Source of the DNA: Erythroxylum novogranatense | Lineage: Eukaryota; Streptophyta; Magnoliopsida; Malpighiales; Erythroxylaceae | DNA length: 64,000 nucleotides | Assembly: GCA_029891385.1 (NCBI GenBank) | Contig: CM057233.1 | Coordinates: forward strand, 47,446,063 to 47,510,062 | Direction: 5' to 3' | In this document: piece by piece, positions 36,916 through 49,129 of the stretch | Layout of the letters: each line of letters opens with the position of its first letter | Position numbering within the stretch: the stretch's first letter is position 1 | The notes under the pieces: generated by a model | Database searches by the model: none | Told to the model about the DNA's origin: nothing | Seen by the model: the letters and a program-made list of their open reading frames with translations, nothing else | Program-made: the position numbers and the translations under genes

Positions 36916-38155
36916 GTCCGTCATCAGCGTATGCCACAAGGTGAGCGATCAACCATGCGATCCGACCTGCAAACTTCAAACGTTCATATCTTTTGACTCC
37001 GAACTCCAAATTAGACACGATTTGTTTCTTTGGAAAGATAAAAGACAGATCTACAATTTTCAAGAAGGACTCACAAGCAAGTTCAGACTCTAAAGGGATC
37101 AAAAATTTACACAAAGATGACTGATCGATAATTTCTCAACAGTACCAAAACTTGCAAACATCATAACTTTTGATCCAGAACTCCAAATTTAACAAATTTG
37201 GTGTCTGTGGAAAGCTTGAAGAAAGATCTACAACTTTCATTAAGGCCTTAAAATCAGATCAACCCCTAAATGGGTCAAAAACTCCACACAAACTGACTGG
37301 TCGATCAGCTTCACACTAAACAGCCTCAAAACTTCTAAAAATCATAACTTTCTACTCCCTTGTCCAATATTTTCGTGCCTTATATCAATGGAAAGATAAA
37401 AACATAATCTACCACTTTCATTAAGACCACTTTGGCTAAATCAATCTAAATCAAGACAGATTTTCCATTGAAGTCTCTAAACACCATTCCAACACATCAA
37501 CTTCACATCTCAATACATCAACTTCACATATCAACACATCAACTTCACTTATTCACCCACTACCACAAACTCTTCAACTAATTCATCTCAAACACAATTC
37601 AAATCTCCAATAAACTATTCCAAAGCCATTTTCCCACATCAAACTCAACACTAAAGGATATACGCATACACATTTCTCTTTCATAAAAGTCATACGCAAT
37701 CTTACTATTAATAGCATTTTCCAAACCAAGGCAAAATACACTTAACTTTCAAATATCATAACTTTCAATCCCGATATCGAAAAATAGCATACTTTATGGC
37801 TACGAAAAGCTCTCAACATAATCTACAAATTTTATGTAGATTATTTCCTCAAAATCTGCCTAAATCAAAAGTCAACTCTTTACTCCAAAAAGTCAAACTT
37901 TCTAATTTTCTTCAAAATTTCACACTTCCACTTTCTATTTCGTGTTTTTCAACTCCATTTCAATCAACTAGTTCATTTTGACTTTCATAACTCATACAAC
38001 TCTACTCAAATTTCAAAATCATCAAAACCAATCACTTCATTTCTCATCAATCTCCTTTAAATACAATAACATCTACAACACAATACCTATACAAACACAC
38101 TCATTGAATTCCATTTTAATAATTCTAATTTCTACCGAAAGTTCGGGGTCAAACA

Positions 38156-38170
38156 ATTCTCCCCCTCTTA
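38156..38170 (-). promoter_or_regulatory. Polypurine tract of element 2
   Basis: Minus strand TAAGAGGGGGAGAAT lies directly before the LTR start TGTTTGACCCCG. This is the plus-strand priming site of LTR retrotransposons and confirms the minus orientation and the exact inner LTR edge. Confidence 0.85.
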
Positions 38171-38741
38171 AAAGAATTTCGCCCTCGAAATTCCTATTAA
38201 GACATTATCAAGTAACACAATCTCTTAACTAATTTCTTTCGAAAAGAGCTTCATCAATCACTTTTCTTATCTAATATCCTCATAATACATATTCTCAATC
38301 TCTTCACAATTTCTTAATTCTTAAGTCACATAGCACCCATACCATATCAATAAATATGTTCCTATCATTAAGCTCATCTTTCAAATATTCTGTTATTACA
38401 TCTCCTATACATTCGAAGTCAAATAATCCAAACTCATCATGAATTTCTAATCTTAACTTCCATACACACAATCTTAAAATCAATCATACTCTTGACACTT
38501 AAATCAATTAGTCACTGTTATTCCTCGAATAATTCATGAACACTTATTCACATCAATATCACACTCTCACTAATTCAATCACATAACTTATCACCTCAAT
38601 CAAACAATCATTTAGATTCATCAAATAATTCATGAAAGACAAACACATCATGCTCACATTCTCACAAGATCAACCTTATCCTCACAAACTCTTATCCATT
38701 TCTTACTCATACACATACGCCCAAGTAAGATCATATTACTA
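38171..38741 (-). other. Non-coding interior of element 2
   Basis: On the minus strand it starts with leader-like sequence after the primer site and ends with about a dozen codons resembling a chromovirus pol C-terminus ('NFEGEILLRGG'). All three frames between are closed by frequent stops; I see no gag, protease, reverse transcriptase or integrase motif. The interior appears to be a leader fused to the last bases of pol, as a large internal deletion would produce. The interior of element 1 (1-454) matches it, so both descend from an already deleted parent. Confidence 0.8.
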
Positions 38742-38754
38742 GGCTCTGATACCA
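38742..38754 (-). promoter_or_regulatory. Primer-binding site of element 2
   Basis: Minus strand TGGTATCAGAGCC, complementary to initiator Met-tRNA, four bases from the LTR edge as in element 1. Confidence 0.9.
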
Positions 38755-38758
38755 CAAA

Positions 38759-41700
38759 TGTTGGGACCCGATCCGGAGACCGGCGCCCCAATCTGAAAAC
38801 GGAAGACGGAACGAATCACAAAGAGACGGAACGAATAAACGATTGATCACAAAGCGAAACAAATCATTAACGAATGGAAAGCCAACTTAGAAGCGAAGCA
38901 TACAAATAAAGTCAAATCGAATTGGCTCGGAGACAAACCAAACAAACGATCACGAATCACAAATCGAATTGAAGCATTCAAACTGAAACACAAGTACCGA
39001 CATCCGCGAACAAAATCTTAGAAATCACTGTCACGTTGAAAACCTTAAGACATTCTAAATCCGGTATAAATTTTTCTTTTCTTTTCTTTTTTTCTTATTC
39101 CTTTCCTTTTCATTTCTTTCATACCAAACTCAATCCAAAATACATTATCACATTCATACTTATACACACATCCCAAACATAACTTAAATCAATACATAAT
39201 TCCAGAAGTCCATACACCTTATACTCACTATATACACAATTTCATAAATCACATATGTCCTGGAATGACTACTCTTCTTACTCTCGTGGCAATTCAGGCC
39301 ATATGCAATATCAACACCAAAATCTAAAGTACGCAATACACAACAAATTTTGAATTTCTCAACATTATCTTACTTAACAGCAATACAATCTAACACATGC
39401 GAACAGAAATCTTCATTTTTCTTTACCCGATCTTCTTCTCATCACCTGTTGATGGGAATGAAGGGGGGTGAGCTTATAGCTCGTGGATAACAGTTTATAA
39501 CAAATAAATAAGCAAAACCTTTTAAAAACGCTTTTCTTTTATTTTCTTGCAAAAACTTTGTTTGAAACCCATAAAACATATTTTCAAAAGTTCTTTTCTC
39601 GCAGTAATCGAAATCACAATTTCCAAAATATGGATGCATCAATCACATCACTTCACAATGCAAATGCACACATAATGGCTCGAGAGTTCCGTAAACACGA
39701 CGGGTAAACCGAAGTTTATACCGTAAACTATTCGAGTCCGATTTCTCAGGATCTAGTGGCCTCAAGCGGGCAGCCGGGAGAACGCTATAATTTTCCATAC
39801 GTCGACGTGCACGTGACTCCGTTCGTAACTCTCTTACTCAAACAAAGCACATAACAATTCGTGCTCAATCAATTTATCGAATGTTTCCATACTTTCAAGC
39901 TTTTCTATCTTTTCATTCATGCAAAATGCCATAACATATTTTAATGGCATAACATGAGCATAACTCACCAATTGCAATGAAATTTCAATGATCATAATAA
40001 TTCAACAATTTAATCACTTATAGACCAAAGTCAGAACAATGAATGCAAGTTATTTCTTTAAAACATAAACCAAACGTATGCAGATTCATAAAGCACATTT
40101 ATTCAAAAACATAATTTGCATAAATCTTGTATTTAAAAAAAAAGCATTCCGAAAGCATTTTCATAACTTATCGAATTTATCGAAAATAACGAATTTAACA
40201 ATTTACGCGATTTCTTAAATCCCAACCACTGAAATGAATTTCAAAATCTTTCTTCATTTCTCAATTCATTTTAAAACTCGTAACCCTTTTTTCAAAAATA
40301 TTCGGGAACAATAAAATTCAATACTTTCTCAATTTTCAATCAATCTCCCAAATCATTCAAGACCGTAAATTGAACCTTTGGTCATTTTTCAAAATTTCAG
40401 AAATTTTCTTAATTTATCAAACATTTAAAACATGTATAATTTCTTAAAACAATTTCTAAAACCATTTTAAAAGTAAGGAATCTAATCATACGAAGATCAA
40501 AGACCTCAAATATTTACATAACCAACATTTTAAACAATTTCAAACGATTTTGAAATCACACTTTGTCAAACATTTTATAAACAAGTTCGTAAATCGTAAA
40601 CTTTTCAAACACTTTTATAAACAATGTCTGAAATCATAATTTTCAAATACTTTTATAAACAATGTCGAAATCATAAATTTCAAATACTTTTATAAACAAT
40701 GTCGAAATCATAATTTTTCAAATACTTTTATAAACAATGTTTTCTAGCTAATTCCGAAAATATTGGGAATCATAAATTTTCAAACATTTGCATAAACCAT
40801 TTTCTAGACAATTTCAAAGCATTTTTGGGAATCAAAATTTTCAAATATTTCCATAAACAATATTTTCTAAACACTTCCGAATTTATGCGGAAATCACAAG
40901 TTTTCAAACCTTTACATAAAACCATATTTTATAAATGCTCTTAAAACTAATCGGAAATCATAACTTTTCAAACCTTTATCATATTCAAGCTCAATCTCAT
41001 TTATCGAATGCTCTTTTTCGAATATTCGAAATGCCATGGAATCTTTCAAGGCATAACACAAATGTATTTTTGCAATTAGTCAAAGTTCATGTATTGAATC
41101 AATAATGATTTTCAAATCATTCATACAATGATGCAACATTTACGATGCAATTGAAATTAGAAAATCTCTTTGTTTAAAGAAGGCAGTAGTGGCTTATAAA
41201 TTCTATTATAAACAGGTACCCACCTCGAATCGATGCTAGAAACTTATTCCTCGCTCCAATTTGTCCATTGATTCCTTCTTTCTTCCAATTTAACTTCACC
41301 TAAAGCAATTTCACCCAAATTCAACATCACAAAAATCATAATCCTCAAATTGAACTTAGAACACACTAATTCCACATATAACCAAGCCATCTAAATCACA
41401 AATTTCCAAAAACCCCAATTAATAAAATTGGGCATAACCCTAATTAATTTTCATCCAAAATTAAATCCATAATACTAAGCAATCACCAAAATCGACTCCA
41501 CAATACACAAACCCATATTATTTTCAATGATTCTAAACCAACAATCTTCCAAAATTCACAAATCAAAATTTCAGGTCTTACCTCATCTTTCGCAAATTTT
41601 CGGATTTCTTAGCTCATGTTGGAGCTCTCGTCATCCTCCACGTTTTTCCTCCATGAAGAAATATAAAATCACACTTAAAATCCAGCAAAAATCGTGACCT

Positions 41701-44079
41701 AGTTTCTTCTTCTTCTCCCATCCGAAACACTCTTCTTCTCTCTTCTCTCTTTTTCTCTTCTTTCTTTTCTGTTCAAGTGTCGTGCCTCACTTAAAAAAAA
41801 AACAACAGCCCAATCCTTTTTATAGTGCCATGTCATTTAATGAATGGGGAATGACCCATAAGCCCCTCCATTTAAGCCTATAAACTTAACCTTTAAGTAA
41901 ACTTCCAAAATTGCCCCTTCATTGGTCTTTAAAACTGACATCTTGTCTGATTATTTCGATCAGGTAAATGAAGTAATTTGATAAAACTTTCTTCTAAACA
42001 AATGTTCCTCTATGTCTTACTAATCCATCGCTTCAAGAATCGGATCGATCGGAGCTCTATAGCTCAAGATATCTCCAAAATACTAAAGTTTGTTCTTCAG
42101 ACCCGAGGCTGAATACTACACCTAACTCCGACCTATATTTGGAAGTCTTAGAGGCTCCATTGTTGATCAGCTCCTTCATAACTTTTGTAGCCTCATCTCT
42201 CTAGTTTAATTCTCAAAAAGAATCAGCTCAATCCGAGCTCTAGCGATCGAGATATATCCAAAATACTGAACATTGTTCAGCCATTACAGAACTGAGACTG
42301 AACACTACACTGAACTTCCGACCTGTATTTGAAAGTCTTGCACGCTCAATTGTCAATCGGCTCCTTAATAACATTTATAGGTCTATGTCTCTAGTTTAAT
42401 TTGCAAAAAGAATCAGATCGATCGGAGCTCTAGCGACCGATATAACTCTAAAATACTGAACACTGCTCATACCATTACATAGCTGAGACTGAATTCTATA
42501 CCTAACTTCCGACCCATATTTGAAAGTCTTGGAGGCTACATTGTCGATCGGCTCCTTCATAAAATTTGTAGCCCCATCTATCTAGTTTAACTTCCAACAA
42601 GAATCAAATCAATCTGACTCTATAGCTCGAGATATCTCAAAAATACCGAACAGTGTTCAAACTTTTACAACCGATCAGCTCACTATAATCCGAGCTATCT
42701 TTCTCCATTTAATTCCAAAACCTACCTATCTAGTATGGAAAGATAGAAAAATGTCTTGGGAATCCAACGCTTCAAAAATCAGGTCGATCGGATGTCAGAC
42801 GAAGAAGTTATGGCCAAAACAAGGAAGAGAGGTCGGTCGGCTGAAAATCGATCGCAAAGGTCGCACAACAGGTCGGTCGTCCGCACCAGGTCGGTCTCCC
42901 GCACTCAATCGATTCGTCACATGGCTGCCACATGGGTGAGCGATCAACCATGTGATCCGACCTCCAAACTTCAAACGTTCATATCTTTTGACTCCGAGCT
43001 CCAAATTAGACACGGTTTGTTTCTTTGGAAAGATAAAAGATAGATCTACAATTTTTAAGAAGGACTCACAAGCAAGATCAGACTCTAAAGGGATCAAAAA
43101 TTTACACAAAGATGACTGATCGATAATTTGTCAACAGTACCAAAACTTGCAAACATCATAACTTTTGATCCAGAACTCCAAATTTAACAAACTTGGTGTC
43201 TATGGAAAGCTTGAAGAAAGATCTACAACTTTCATTAAGGCCTTAAAATCAGATCGACCCCTAAATGGGTCAAAAACTCCACACAAACTGACTGGTCGAT
43301 CAGCTTCACACTAAACAACCTCAGAACTTCTAAAAATCATAACTTTCTACTCCCTTGTCCAATATTTTTGTGCCTTATATCAATGGAAAGATAAAAACAT
43401 AATCTACCACTTTCATTAAGACCACTTTGGCTAAATCAATCTAAATCAAGACAGATTTGCCATTGAAGTCTCTAAATACCATTCCAACACATCAACTTCA
43501 CATCTCAACACATCAACTTCACATATCAACACATCAACTTCACATATTCACCCACTACCACAAACTCTTCAACTAATTCATCTCAAACACAATTCAAATC
43601 TCCAATAAACTATTCCAAAGCCATTTTCCCACATCAAACTCAACACCAAAGGATATACGCATACACATTTCTCTTTCACAAAAGTCATACGCAATCTTAC
43701 TATTAATAGCATTTTCCAAACCAAGGAAAAATATACTTAACTTTCAAATATCATAACTTTCAATCCCGATATCGAAAAATAGCATACTTTATGGCTACGA
43801 AAAGCTCTCAACATAATCTACAAATTTTATGTAGATTATTTCCTCAAAATCTGCCTAAATCAAAAGTCAACTCTTTACTCCAAAAAGTCAAACTTTCTAA
43901 TTTTCTTCAAAATTTCACACTTCCACTTTCTATTTCGTGCTTTTCAACTCCATTTTAATCAACTAGTTCATTTTGACTTTCATAACTCATACAACTCTAC
44001 TCAAATTTCAAAATCATCAAAACCAATCACTTCATATCTCATCAATCTCCTTTAAATACAATAACATCTACAACACAAA
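38759..44079 (-). repeat. LTR copy C (5' LTR, 5.3 kb, outer end truncated)
   Basis: It starts TGTTGGGACCCGATCCGG and follows LTR B almost base for base, including the minisatellite (about 40560-40990), TATA box (about 41816-41824), donor-like GAG/GTAAGAC (41577-41584) and subrepeats (42040-42770). At 44079, after 'acatctacaacacaa', it leaves LTR B and runs into a tandem duplication, so its last 72 bp, including the outer end, are gone. The second donor-like site here reads GAGGTGGGTA, one base from that in B. Confidence 0.9.
40560..40990. repeat. ~38-bp minisatellite in LTR C
   Basis: Same unit and arrangement as in LTR B, with a few unit-level differences (for example 'ctaattccgaaaatattggg' against 'ctaattcaaagtattggg'). 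It was therefore present before the two LTRs of this element separated. Confidence 0.8.
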
Positions 44080-45112
44080 CGTTAGTGTTCTTCTTTATAT
44101 TTTTTTAAAAATATATATTTTCCATAATGTGAAACTTAAAAATTATTGTTTTGTTAATGTAAAAAGCAGGCAAATAATAAGTACATCACCTTCTAGTAGA
44201 CAAAAGGACTTCATTATAATACGAACAAGAGTACATCATCTTTTAGTAGACAAAAAGATTTCATTACAATACGAATAAGATTTTGCACTGTGTTCAACTT
44301 AACTCTTAGTTTAAAATCAATGTGATACAGATGTGTGACGTCGCTTGAGATGAGGTGGTATGATAGACACCAGACCTCCAAGCGGCGGTTGCATATTTGA
44401 CCTGTAAATGAGCTCGTTATAGGGGCTTCTATAGAATTTTAGAAACAGTAAAAAAGACTAGTTAGGGTTGTCAAATTTATAGTTTTTTTTAGAAAACAAA
44501 AACATGGCAGGCGATTGAAAAAAGAAGGTTGTAGGGTTTGCAGTTCAACGATTTTAATTGACTCAGTATTAAAAAAAATTCCTTCTAAATAAAATTAAGC
44601 ATCAAATATTAGTGTTCTTCTTTATATTTTTAAAAAATATATTATATTTTTAAAATATAAATTTTTCCATAATGCAAAACTTAAAAATTATTGTTTTGTT
44701 AATGTAAAAAACAGGCAAATAATAAGTACATCACCTTCTAGTAGACAAAAGGACTTCATTATAATACGAACAGAGTACATCGTCTTTTAGTAGATGAAAG
44801 GATTTCATTACAACAGGAACAAGATTTTGCACTGTGTTTAACTTAACTCTTACTTTAAAAATGATGTGATATAGACATGTGACGTCACTTGAGATGAGGT
44901 GGTATGATAGACACAAGACCTTCAAGCAGCGATCGTATATTTGACCTATAAATGAGCTCATTATAGGGGCTTCTGTAGAATTTTAGAAACAATAAGAAAG
45001 ACTCCTTAGAGTTGTCAGGTTTTTAGGTTTTTTTGGAAAACAAAAACATGGCGGGCAATCGAAGAAAGAAGGTTGTGGGGTTTGCAGTTCAACAATTTTA
45101 ATTGACTCAGTT
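44080..45112 (+). repeat. ~520-bp tandem duplication with promoter-like content
   Basis: Unit 1 (44080-44576) and unit 2 (44600-45112) share long runs such as 'gtacatcaccttctagtaga', 'gcttgagatgaggtggtatg' and 'gtagggtttgcagttcaac' (gtggggtttg in unit 2). Each ends with an ATG context 'aaaaacatggc.ggc'. In unit 2 the frame after ATG reads MAGNRRKKVVGFAVQQF; in unit 1 it hits a stop after four codons. A TATA-like 'cctataaatgagctc' in unit 2 (about 44946) precedes the ATG by about 100 bp. It directly replaces the missing end of LTR C. Confidence 0.85.
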
Positions 45113-45510
45113 ATGGTGACATGCTGTGGAATGGGAGTCAATGGAAATAAAGTTTTGTTGGTGGTCGTTGCATAACGGTTGATGTTTTGACAGGGCGTTC
45201 TACCATTGGGTGACACAAAGGAGATAGATCTCGCATTCAATCGGTCAATTTGTGCTAAGCTCAAAGGAGACTTGCCAATGGACCCTATTTCTAAAGAAGC
45301 TAGGAGGGTTAAGGTTAGATACCATGGTTTGGTTGAGTTAGAATGTTGTGATGTAGTAAATGAAAACCTTAATGAGGACGAGCCTTTTTTAACTGTTGAT
45401 CTTATGGAAGAAGGTTGAAATCGAGGAAAAGAGACTTGCGGATGATTACGTGAATTATAGAATTCTAATGATTCTTCAAAGTCCAGTGAATATATGACCA
45501 TGGTGATTGT
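45048..45510 (+). pseudogene. Unrecognised spliced-gene-like segment
   Basis: I do not recognise this gene. A start at 45048 gives MAGNRRKKVVGFAVQQF and then a stop. An acceptor-like 'gttttgacag' (45184-45193) then opens a frame of 75 codons (45194-45418) beginning 'GVLPLGDTKEIDLAFNRSI' and containing 'EARRVKVRYHGLVELECCDV'. It is acidic towards its end and shows no membrane segment. Just after its stop another frame continues with 'KKVEIEEKRLADDYVNYRIL', so one frameshift probably separates them. The composition and good codon texture differ from the surrounding AT-rich DNA, so I think it was coding, perhaps a gene fragment captured by a mobile element. Confidence 0.35.
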
Positions 45511-46059
45511 TGAAAATTCAACAAATGGTCAGACACCCAATAATAACAATGAATATTTGAATTATAAGTAAATAGGAGATGACAAAGGATAACATAAGTG
45601 GGCCAGTAGTAATAGGCTAATGTATGTTTAGAAAGTATAAAAATGAGTATTTGACATAAAGATGTTAAAAGCAAGATAAAATAAACAAGAATTAGGCATA
45701 TAAATAAGAGGAATATAAATAATAGTATTACCTTCCATATATAAGAAAATAAAGATGGTGAGTCGATTACAAAAACTTTGTAAAGTCTGGATGGGTAATA
45801 GTCAGTAACAATTTTCAATGTTGACAAAAGTACATTTGTGAAAGTTAAAGCAAACCTAAAAAAGCTTAACAAGATAAAAAGAAAAAATTATAAGATAACA
45901 TATGAGAAAGTAAAATGAACTCATTGATCTAGATATAATTAAATTGTTTTTAGTCGAAAACTATCAATTCTGCAAAAGAGACACACCAATGTTTCTTTGA
46001 TAAAATAGTGACTATACTTTTATAGGTTATCAAATTGAGTTTTGGAAGAAATCAACATA
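45511..46059. other. AT-rich gap, nothing recognised
   Basis: No coding frame, element end or repeat stands out. A long minus-strand frame crossing 45465-45872 is rich in Leu, Phe, Ile and Tyr and looks like AT-rich noise. Confidence 0.45.
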
Positions 46060-47152
46060 CTTGCATAAAAAAGAAGTACAAATTGTTCACAGTTTTTTCC
46101 TATGGTTGATACGGTAACTTCCAAAGTAAAACGTAATGAAGTATGTGAATCTAGAAAAATCGAAACAAAAGATAGAATTTTAATATGATTAATAATCAAT
46201 TAAGAAGGATAAAAATTAAAATACACATACAATGAAAAATTATATACAGTAACTTACAGCTTTCGTGAATTCAACTTCAGGTAATTTTGTTTAAGGAGAA
46301 AGATCTTCAACTAATAGCAAAATAAAGGAAGAATAAAGCATTAAAGCAAGTTTAGATGTAACAAATGTCAAAATGAAATTTAGAAGAGATATATGTAAAC
46401 AATAGTGTAGATAATTTTCATTGGTTTTAAAAAATGAAAAAGTGAATAAAAAGTAATTGGTAGAGTTAAAAATTTACCAAAACAAGCCTGGAATCTTTAT
46501 CGTGACTTGCTAAATAAGCGATTTCAATCCTTTTGTGATTTCAGTGAAAAATTCATCTGTTGTCAAATTCTCTACATTTAAAAAAAAACCAATAACACAA
46601 AGTAAAAAAAAACAATATTCGATAGAATGTGAGTTAATATTTTTCATTCTTTATTATGAAAATACAACATTTGTTTATAATGGAAGAAATAGAAAAAGGA
46701 TTGATTTTTAAAAAACATAAGATTAAGAAGCAACACAAAAGTGTAAGAAAAATTGATTGCATTCATAATATTATAATAAAAATATTGTTACATTACCAAT
46801 AAATATGCTTTGTCTCCAAGAAAGGCAAGCCTTTAAATTTTTTTGTAGCCAACTTAACGTTGTCGCCATTAGCTTTTAGGAACTGTTCAATACAAGCATG
46901 GTTACAAAACAATTTTATGTGATCAGAAAATAATGCTAATAGCAGTACCTATTTTGTTCACTATTGATATAATCTTGCTTCTTCATCGATTAAAAAAAAA
47001 AGAAAGAAAGAAAAGAAACAATAGAAAAAGACAAAGATCTTACCTGACTCTGCAAGAGAGGAGTTTGCTTGGTTAGATTATGCAGCACAGCTTTTTTCCT
47101 GAATCGATTGGGCAAGATCTTTAAGCTCATGTACCACTTCTTTATTGCTCAT
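46060..47152 (-). pseudogene. Unrecognised multi-exon gene fragment
   Basis: I do not recognise the family. On the minus strand an ATG at 47152 gives 'MSNKEVVHELKDLAQSIQEK', continued after a one-base shift by 'AVLHNLTKQTPLLQSQ' and a donor-like CAG/gtaaga (about 47040). Another exon-like piece at about 46890-46800 has a good acceptor (ttgaacag) and donor (TTG/gtaatg) and reads 'FLKANGDNVKLATKKFKGLP'. A third (46560-46490; acceptor atgtag, donor TTG/gtaaat) reads 'ENLTTDEFFTEITKGLKSLI' before a stop. Further short pieces occur at about 46310-46260 and 46130-46080. The regular exon/intron grammar suggests a former host gene fragment, possibly carried by the neighbouring Helitron-type DNA. Helical, coiled-coil-like character is all I can say of the protein. 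Confidence 0.35.
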
Positions 47153-47159
47153 TTTGAAC

Positions 47160-48519
47160 AAGTAAAACAATAGGAAGGGAAGCACACAAAATAAATATGG
47201 TGGAAGATTTCGTGAAGGTAATGCCTGATAAACAAAATTGAAACGGTAAGTAACGAATCTATCAGAAAGAATTATAATATGTTAAATTTTGTTAAAAGAA
47301 AAATTAACCATTTTTAGATTTCATTGCTAACAACCGAATAAATTTCATTCATATCATTTCATCTTTAAATCGGTGGCATATCTTTTCAAATATTTGCTAG
47401 AAGATTATGTTCTCTGAGGTGATGCAGCGTATTTCTGGGGAATTTGTTTTTTGCAAGATTAGAAGGTTAATATTGTTAACAATCAAAAGGAATGAATGAA
47501 AGAATTGAAAAATTGACGAAGAATGTTGCATGTCACGGGTATGACATGTTAAGTGCTTATTAACTAGTTGATTAATTAAAACATAATTAATTAATTATAA
47601 TATATTTAACATATATAAAATATAATTATTTAATTAAGTATTTAACTAAATGATAAGTCGTTGATTAATCAATTAAAATATAATTAATAATTTAATTACA
47701 ATATAATTAATTTAAATATAATTAATTGATTAAAAATTTATTAAATATAATTAAAATATAATTATTAAGTGTATTAAGTATATCACTATACTCTAAAGGG
47801 TCACCGACACATATATTTTCTTTCTTATTTTAATTAAATATATTTGAAATATAACTAATTAAGTTATTGAAATATTATTAAGTATTGATTAATTAAATTA
47901 TAATTAAATATATTTTCTTTCTTATTTTAATTAAATATATTTAAAATATAACAAATTAAGTTATTGAAATATTATTAAGTATTGATTAATTAAATTTTAA
48001 TTAATTAATTAATTAAAAATAACTAATTAATTAATTAATTAAAATATTATTAATTTTAATTATTAATTTTAATTATTATTCAATTAATTAAGCGTTACAT
48101 GCAACAAATAAGGGTAACGTCAAAAAGTTTACATTAAAAAGTGTTACATTGAAAGGTTCTTGCATGCATGCATATGATTACATTTAAAAGTTGGCATAAA
48201 AATTATTTTATCATTATCATTTCTGATGATTATTAAGTGTATTAAGTATATCGTCACGCCTGTACCTTATTAGTTACACCTGTGACTCATGCACGAAGTC
48301 ACAACCATGCATGTTATTTTTTTGCTAAGCTTTTTCACATAAAGGTTTCCATCCTGTCGTCCCTTTCATCGAACAACTCCGATTCTTTACCCTCTGTTGT
48401 CATTGTCACGCCTGTGACTTAATTAGTCACGATCGTGACCTTGAATTTTATTATATATATTTATGTAACTATTATTTCTGTAATTTTTCATCACCTATTA
48501 TTATCCAAGGTCCATGCAC
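47160..48519. other. Extremely AT-rich tract with GTCAC dyads
   Basis: 47560-48110 consists almost only of AATTAATTA-type runs with internal repeats (for example 'gtattgattaattaaatt' at about 47882 and 47981). Dyads lie at 47530-47550 (GTCACGGGTATGAC), 48252-48310 and 48408-48442 (GTCACGCCTGTGAC, TTAATTA, GTCACGATCGTGAC). No gene is recognised. Confidence 0.6.
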
Positions 48520-48975
48520 TTTATTAACCATGCATTATTAATTATTAAATTTTAATTATTATTACTATATTATTACATACTATATATTAATATTAAGTAT
48601 ATATCTTAGTAATAACCGACCACTATTAATTGTTAATTATTATTAAATATATATATATAGCTCTTCACAATTCAATATTAATTATTATATTATTATTATT
48701 AAGGACTATATACTAATATTAAGTATGTATATATATATTGACAATAGTCCAATATGGCTCTTACTATTGGGACTTATTATTTAAATTAATTATGTGAGTT
48801 AATTGTTATTTATTATTAATTATTACTTAATTTGAAATTATGTTCTTATTAACTATCTAACGTTTATTAATCCTTTCATATTATTATTTATTAAATATAT
48901 TTATGCATTTCTTTTGATATTATTATTCAATTATTAATTTAGTTTATTTGTGTAATTTTTCACGATTGGATCACC
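48520..48975 (-). repeat. Inverted partner of 23990-24330
   Basis: The minus strand repeats the ordered blocks of 23990-24330 ('gaaaggattaataaacgtta', 'tagttaataagaacataatt', 'cttaatattagtatata', 'gaagagctatatatata'), with some extra AT-rich insertions here. Its order relative to the inverted arm at 50042-50732 differs from the order on the left side, so this is not one simple inverted copy of the Helitron. Confidence 0.6.
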
Positions 48976-49129
48976 GAGACCATCAATAAAAAAACTCCCA
49001 CTACTTGAAGCAAAAAACGAATGCATAATCAAAAAAAATATGTATTTCTACTCATTATTCAACCTTGAATGTAACAATAAGTCTTCTAGATCAACCTATA
49101 TATTCTTCTCAATTTCTATTTCTTTACTA

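Larger units (their letters stand above)
32704..38155 (-). repeat. LTR copy B (3' LTR, 5.45 kb)
   Basis: Plus-strand ends are TGTTTGAACCCGATCCGG and GTTCGGGGTCAAACA, an inverted terminal pair. It is very similar to copy C throughout (mid-90s percent or better by eye) and clearly less so to copy A. On the minus strand a TATA box at 35790 splits it into about 2.3 kb of U3 and about 3.1 kb of R-U5. Downstream of TATA come a purine-rich tract, GAG/GTAAGAC (35526-35533), GAG/GTGAGT (35167-35175), a minisatellite (34500-34930) and a region ending near the primer site. U3 holds ~185-bp subrepeats and a GGTCG-rich array. The open frames in it are short and not conserved as proteins between copies. 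Confidence 0.9.
32704..44079 (-). mobile_element. Long-LTR, coding-free gypsy derivative, element 2 (11.4 kb)
   Basis: On the minus strand the order is 5' LTR (C, 38759-44079, outer end lost), primer-binding site, a non-coding interior of 603 bp, polypurine tract, then 3' LTR (B, 32704-38155). LTRs of 5.3-5.4 kb with only 0.6 kb between them make it resemble large retrotransposon derivatives (LARDs), which depend on proteins of relatives, but with an even shorter interior. The last interior codons before the polypurine tract read 'NFEGEILLRGGE', like the C-terminus of Tekay/Del chromovirus pol, so I infer descent from that lineage. The outer 72 bp of LTR C are missing at 44079, so the right target duplication cannot be checked; the left flank is CTACT. 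Confidence 0.85.

Noticed and set aside
36734..37114. Open frames of 60-119 residues over LTR B and their counterparts at 42751-43109
   Set aside because: They are similar only because the LTRs are similar; frames differ between copies and no protein signature is seen.
44983..45872. Minus-strand frames of 172 and 135 residues
   Set aside because: The first opposes the better plus-strand exon-like frame and the second is hydrophobic AT-rich noise; neither has motifs.
47560..48110. Possible replication origin or matrix-attachment region in the AATTAATTA tract
   Set aside because: AT-richness alone is not evidence; no specific motif supports it.
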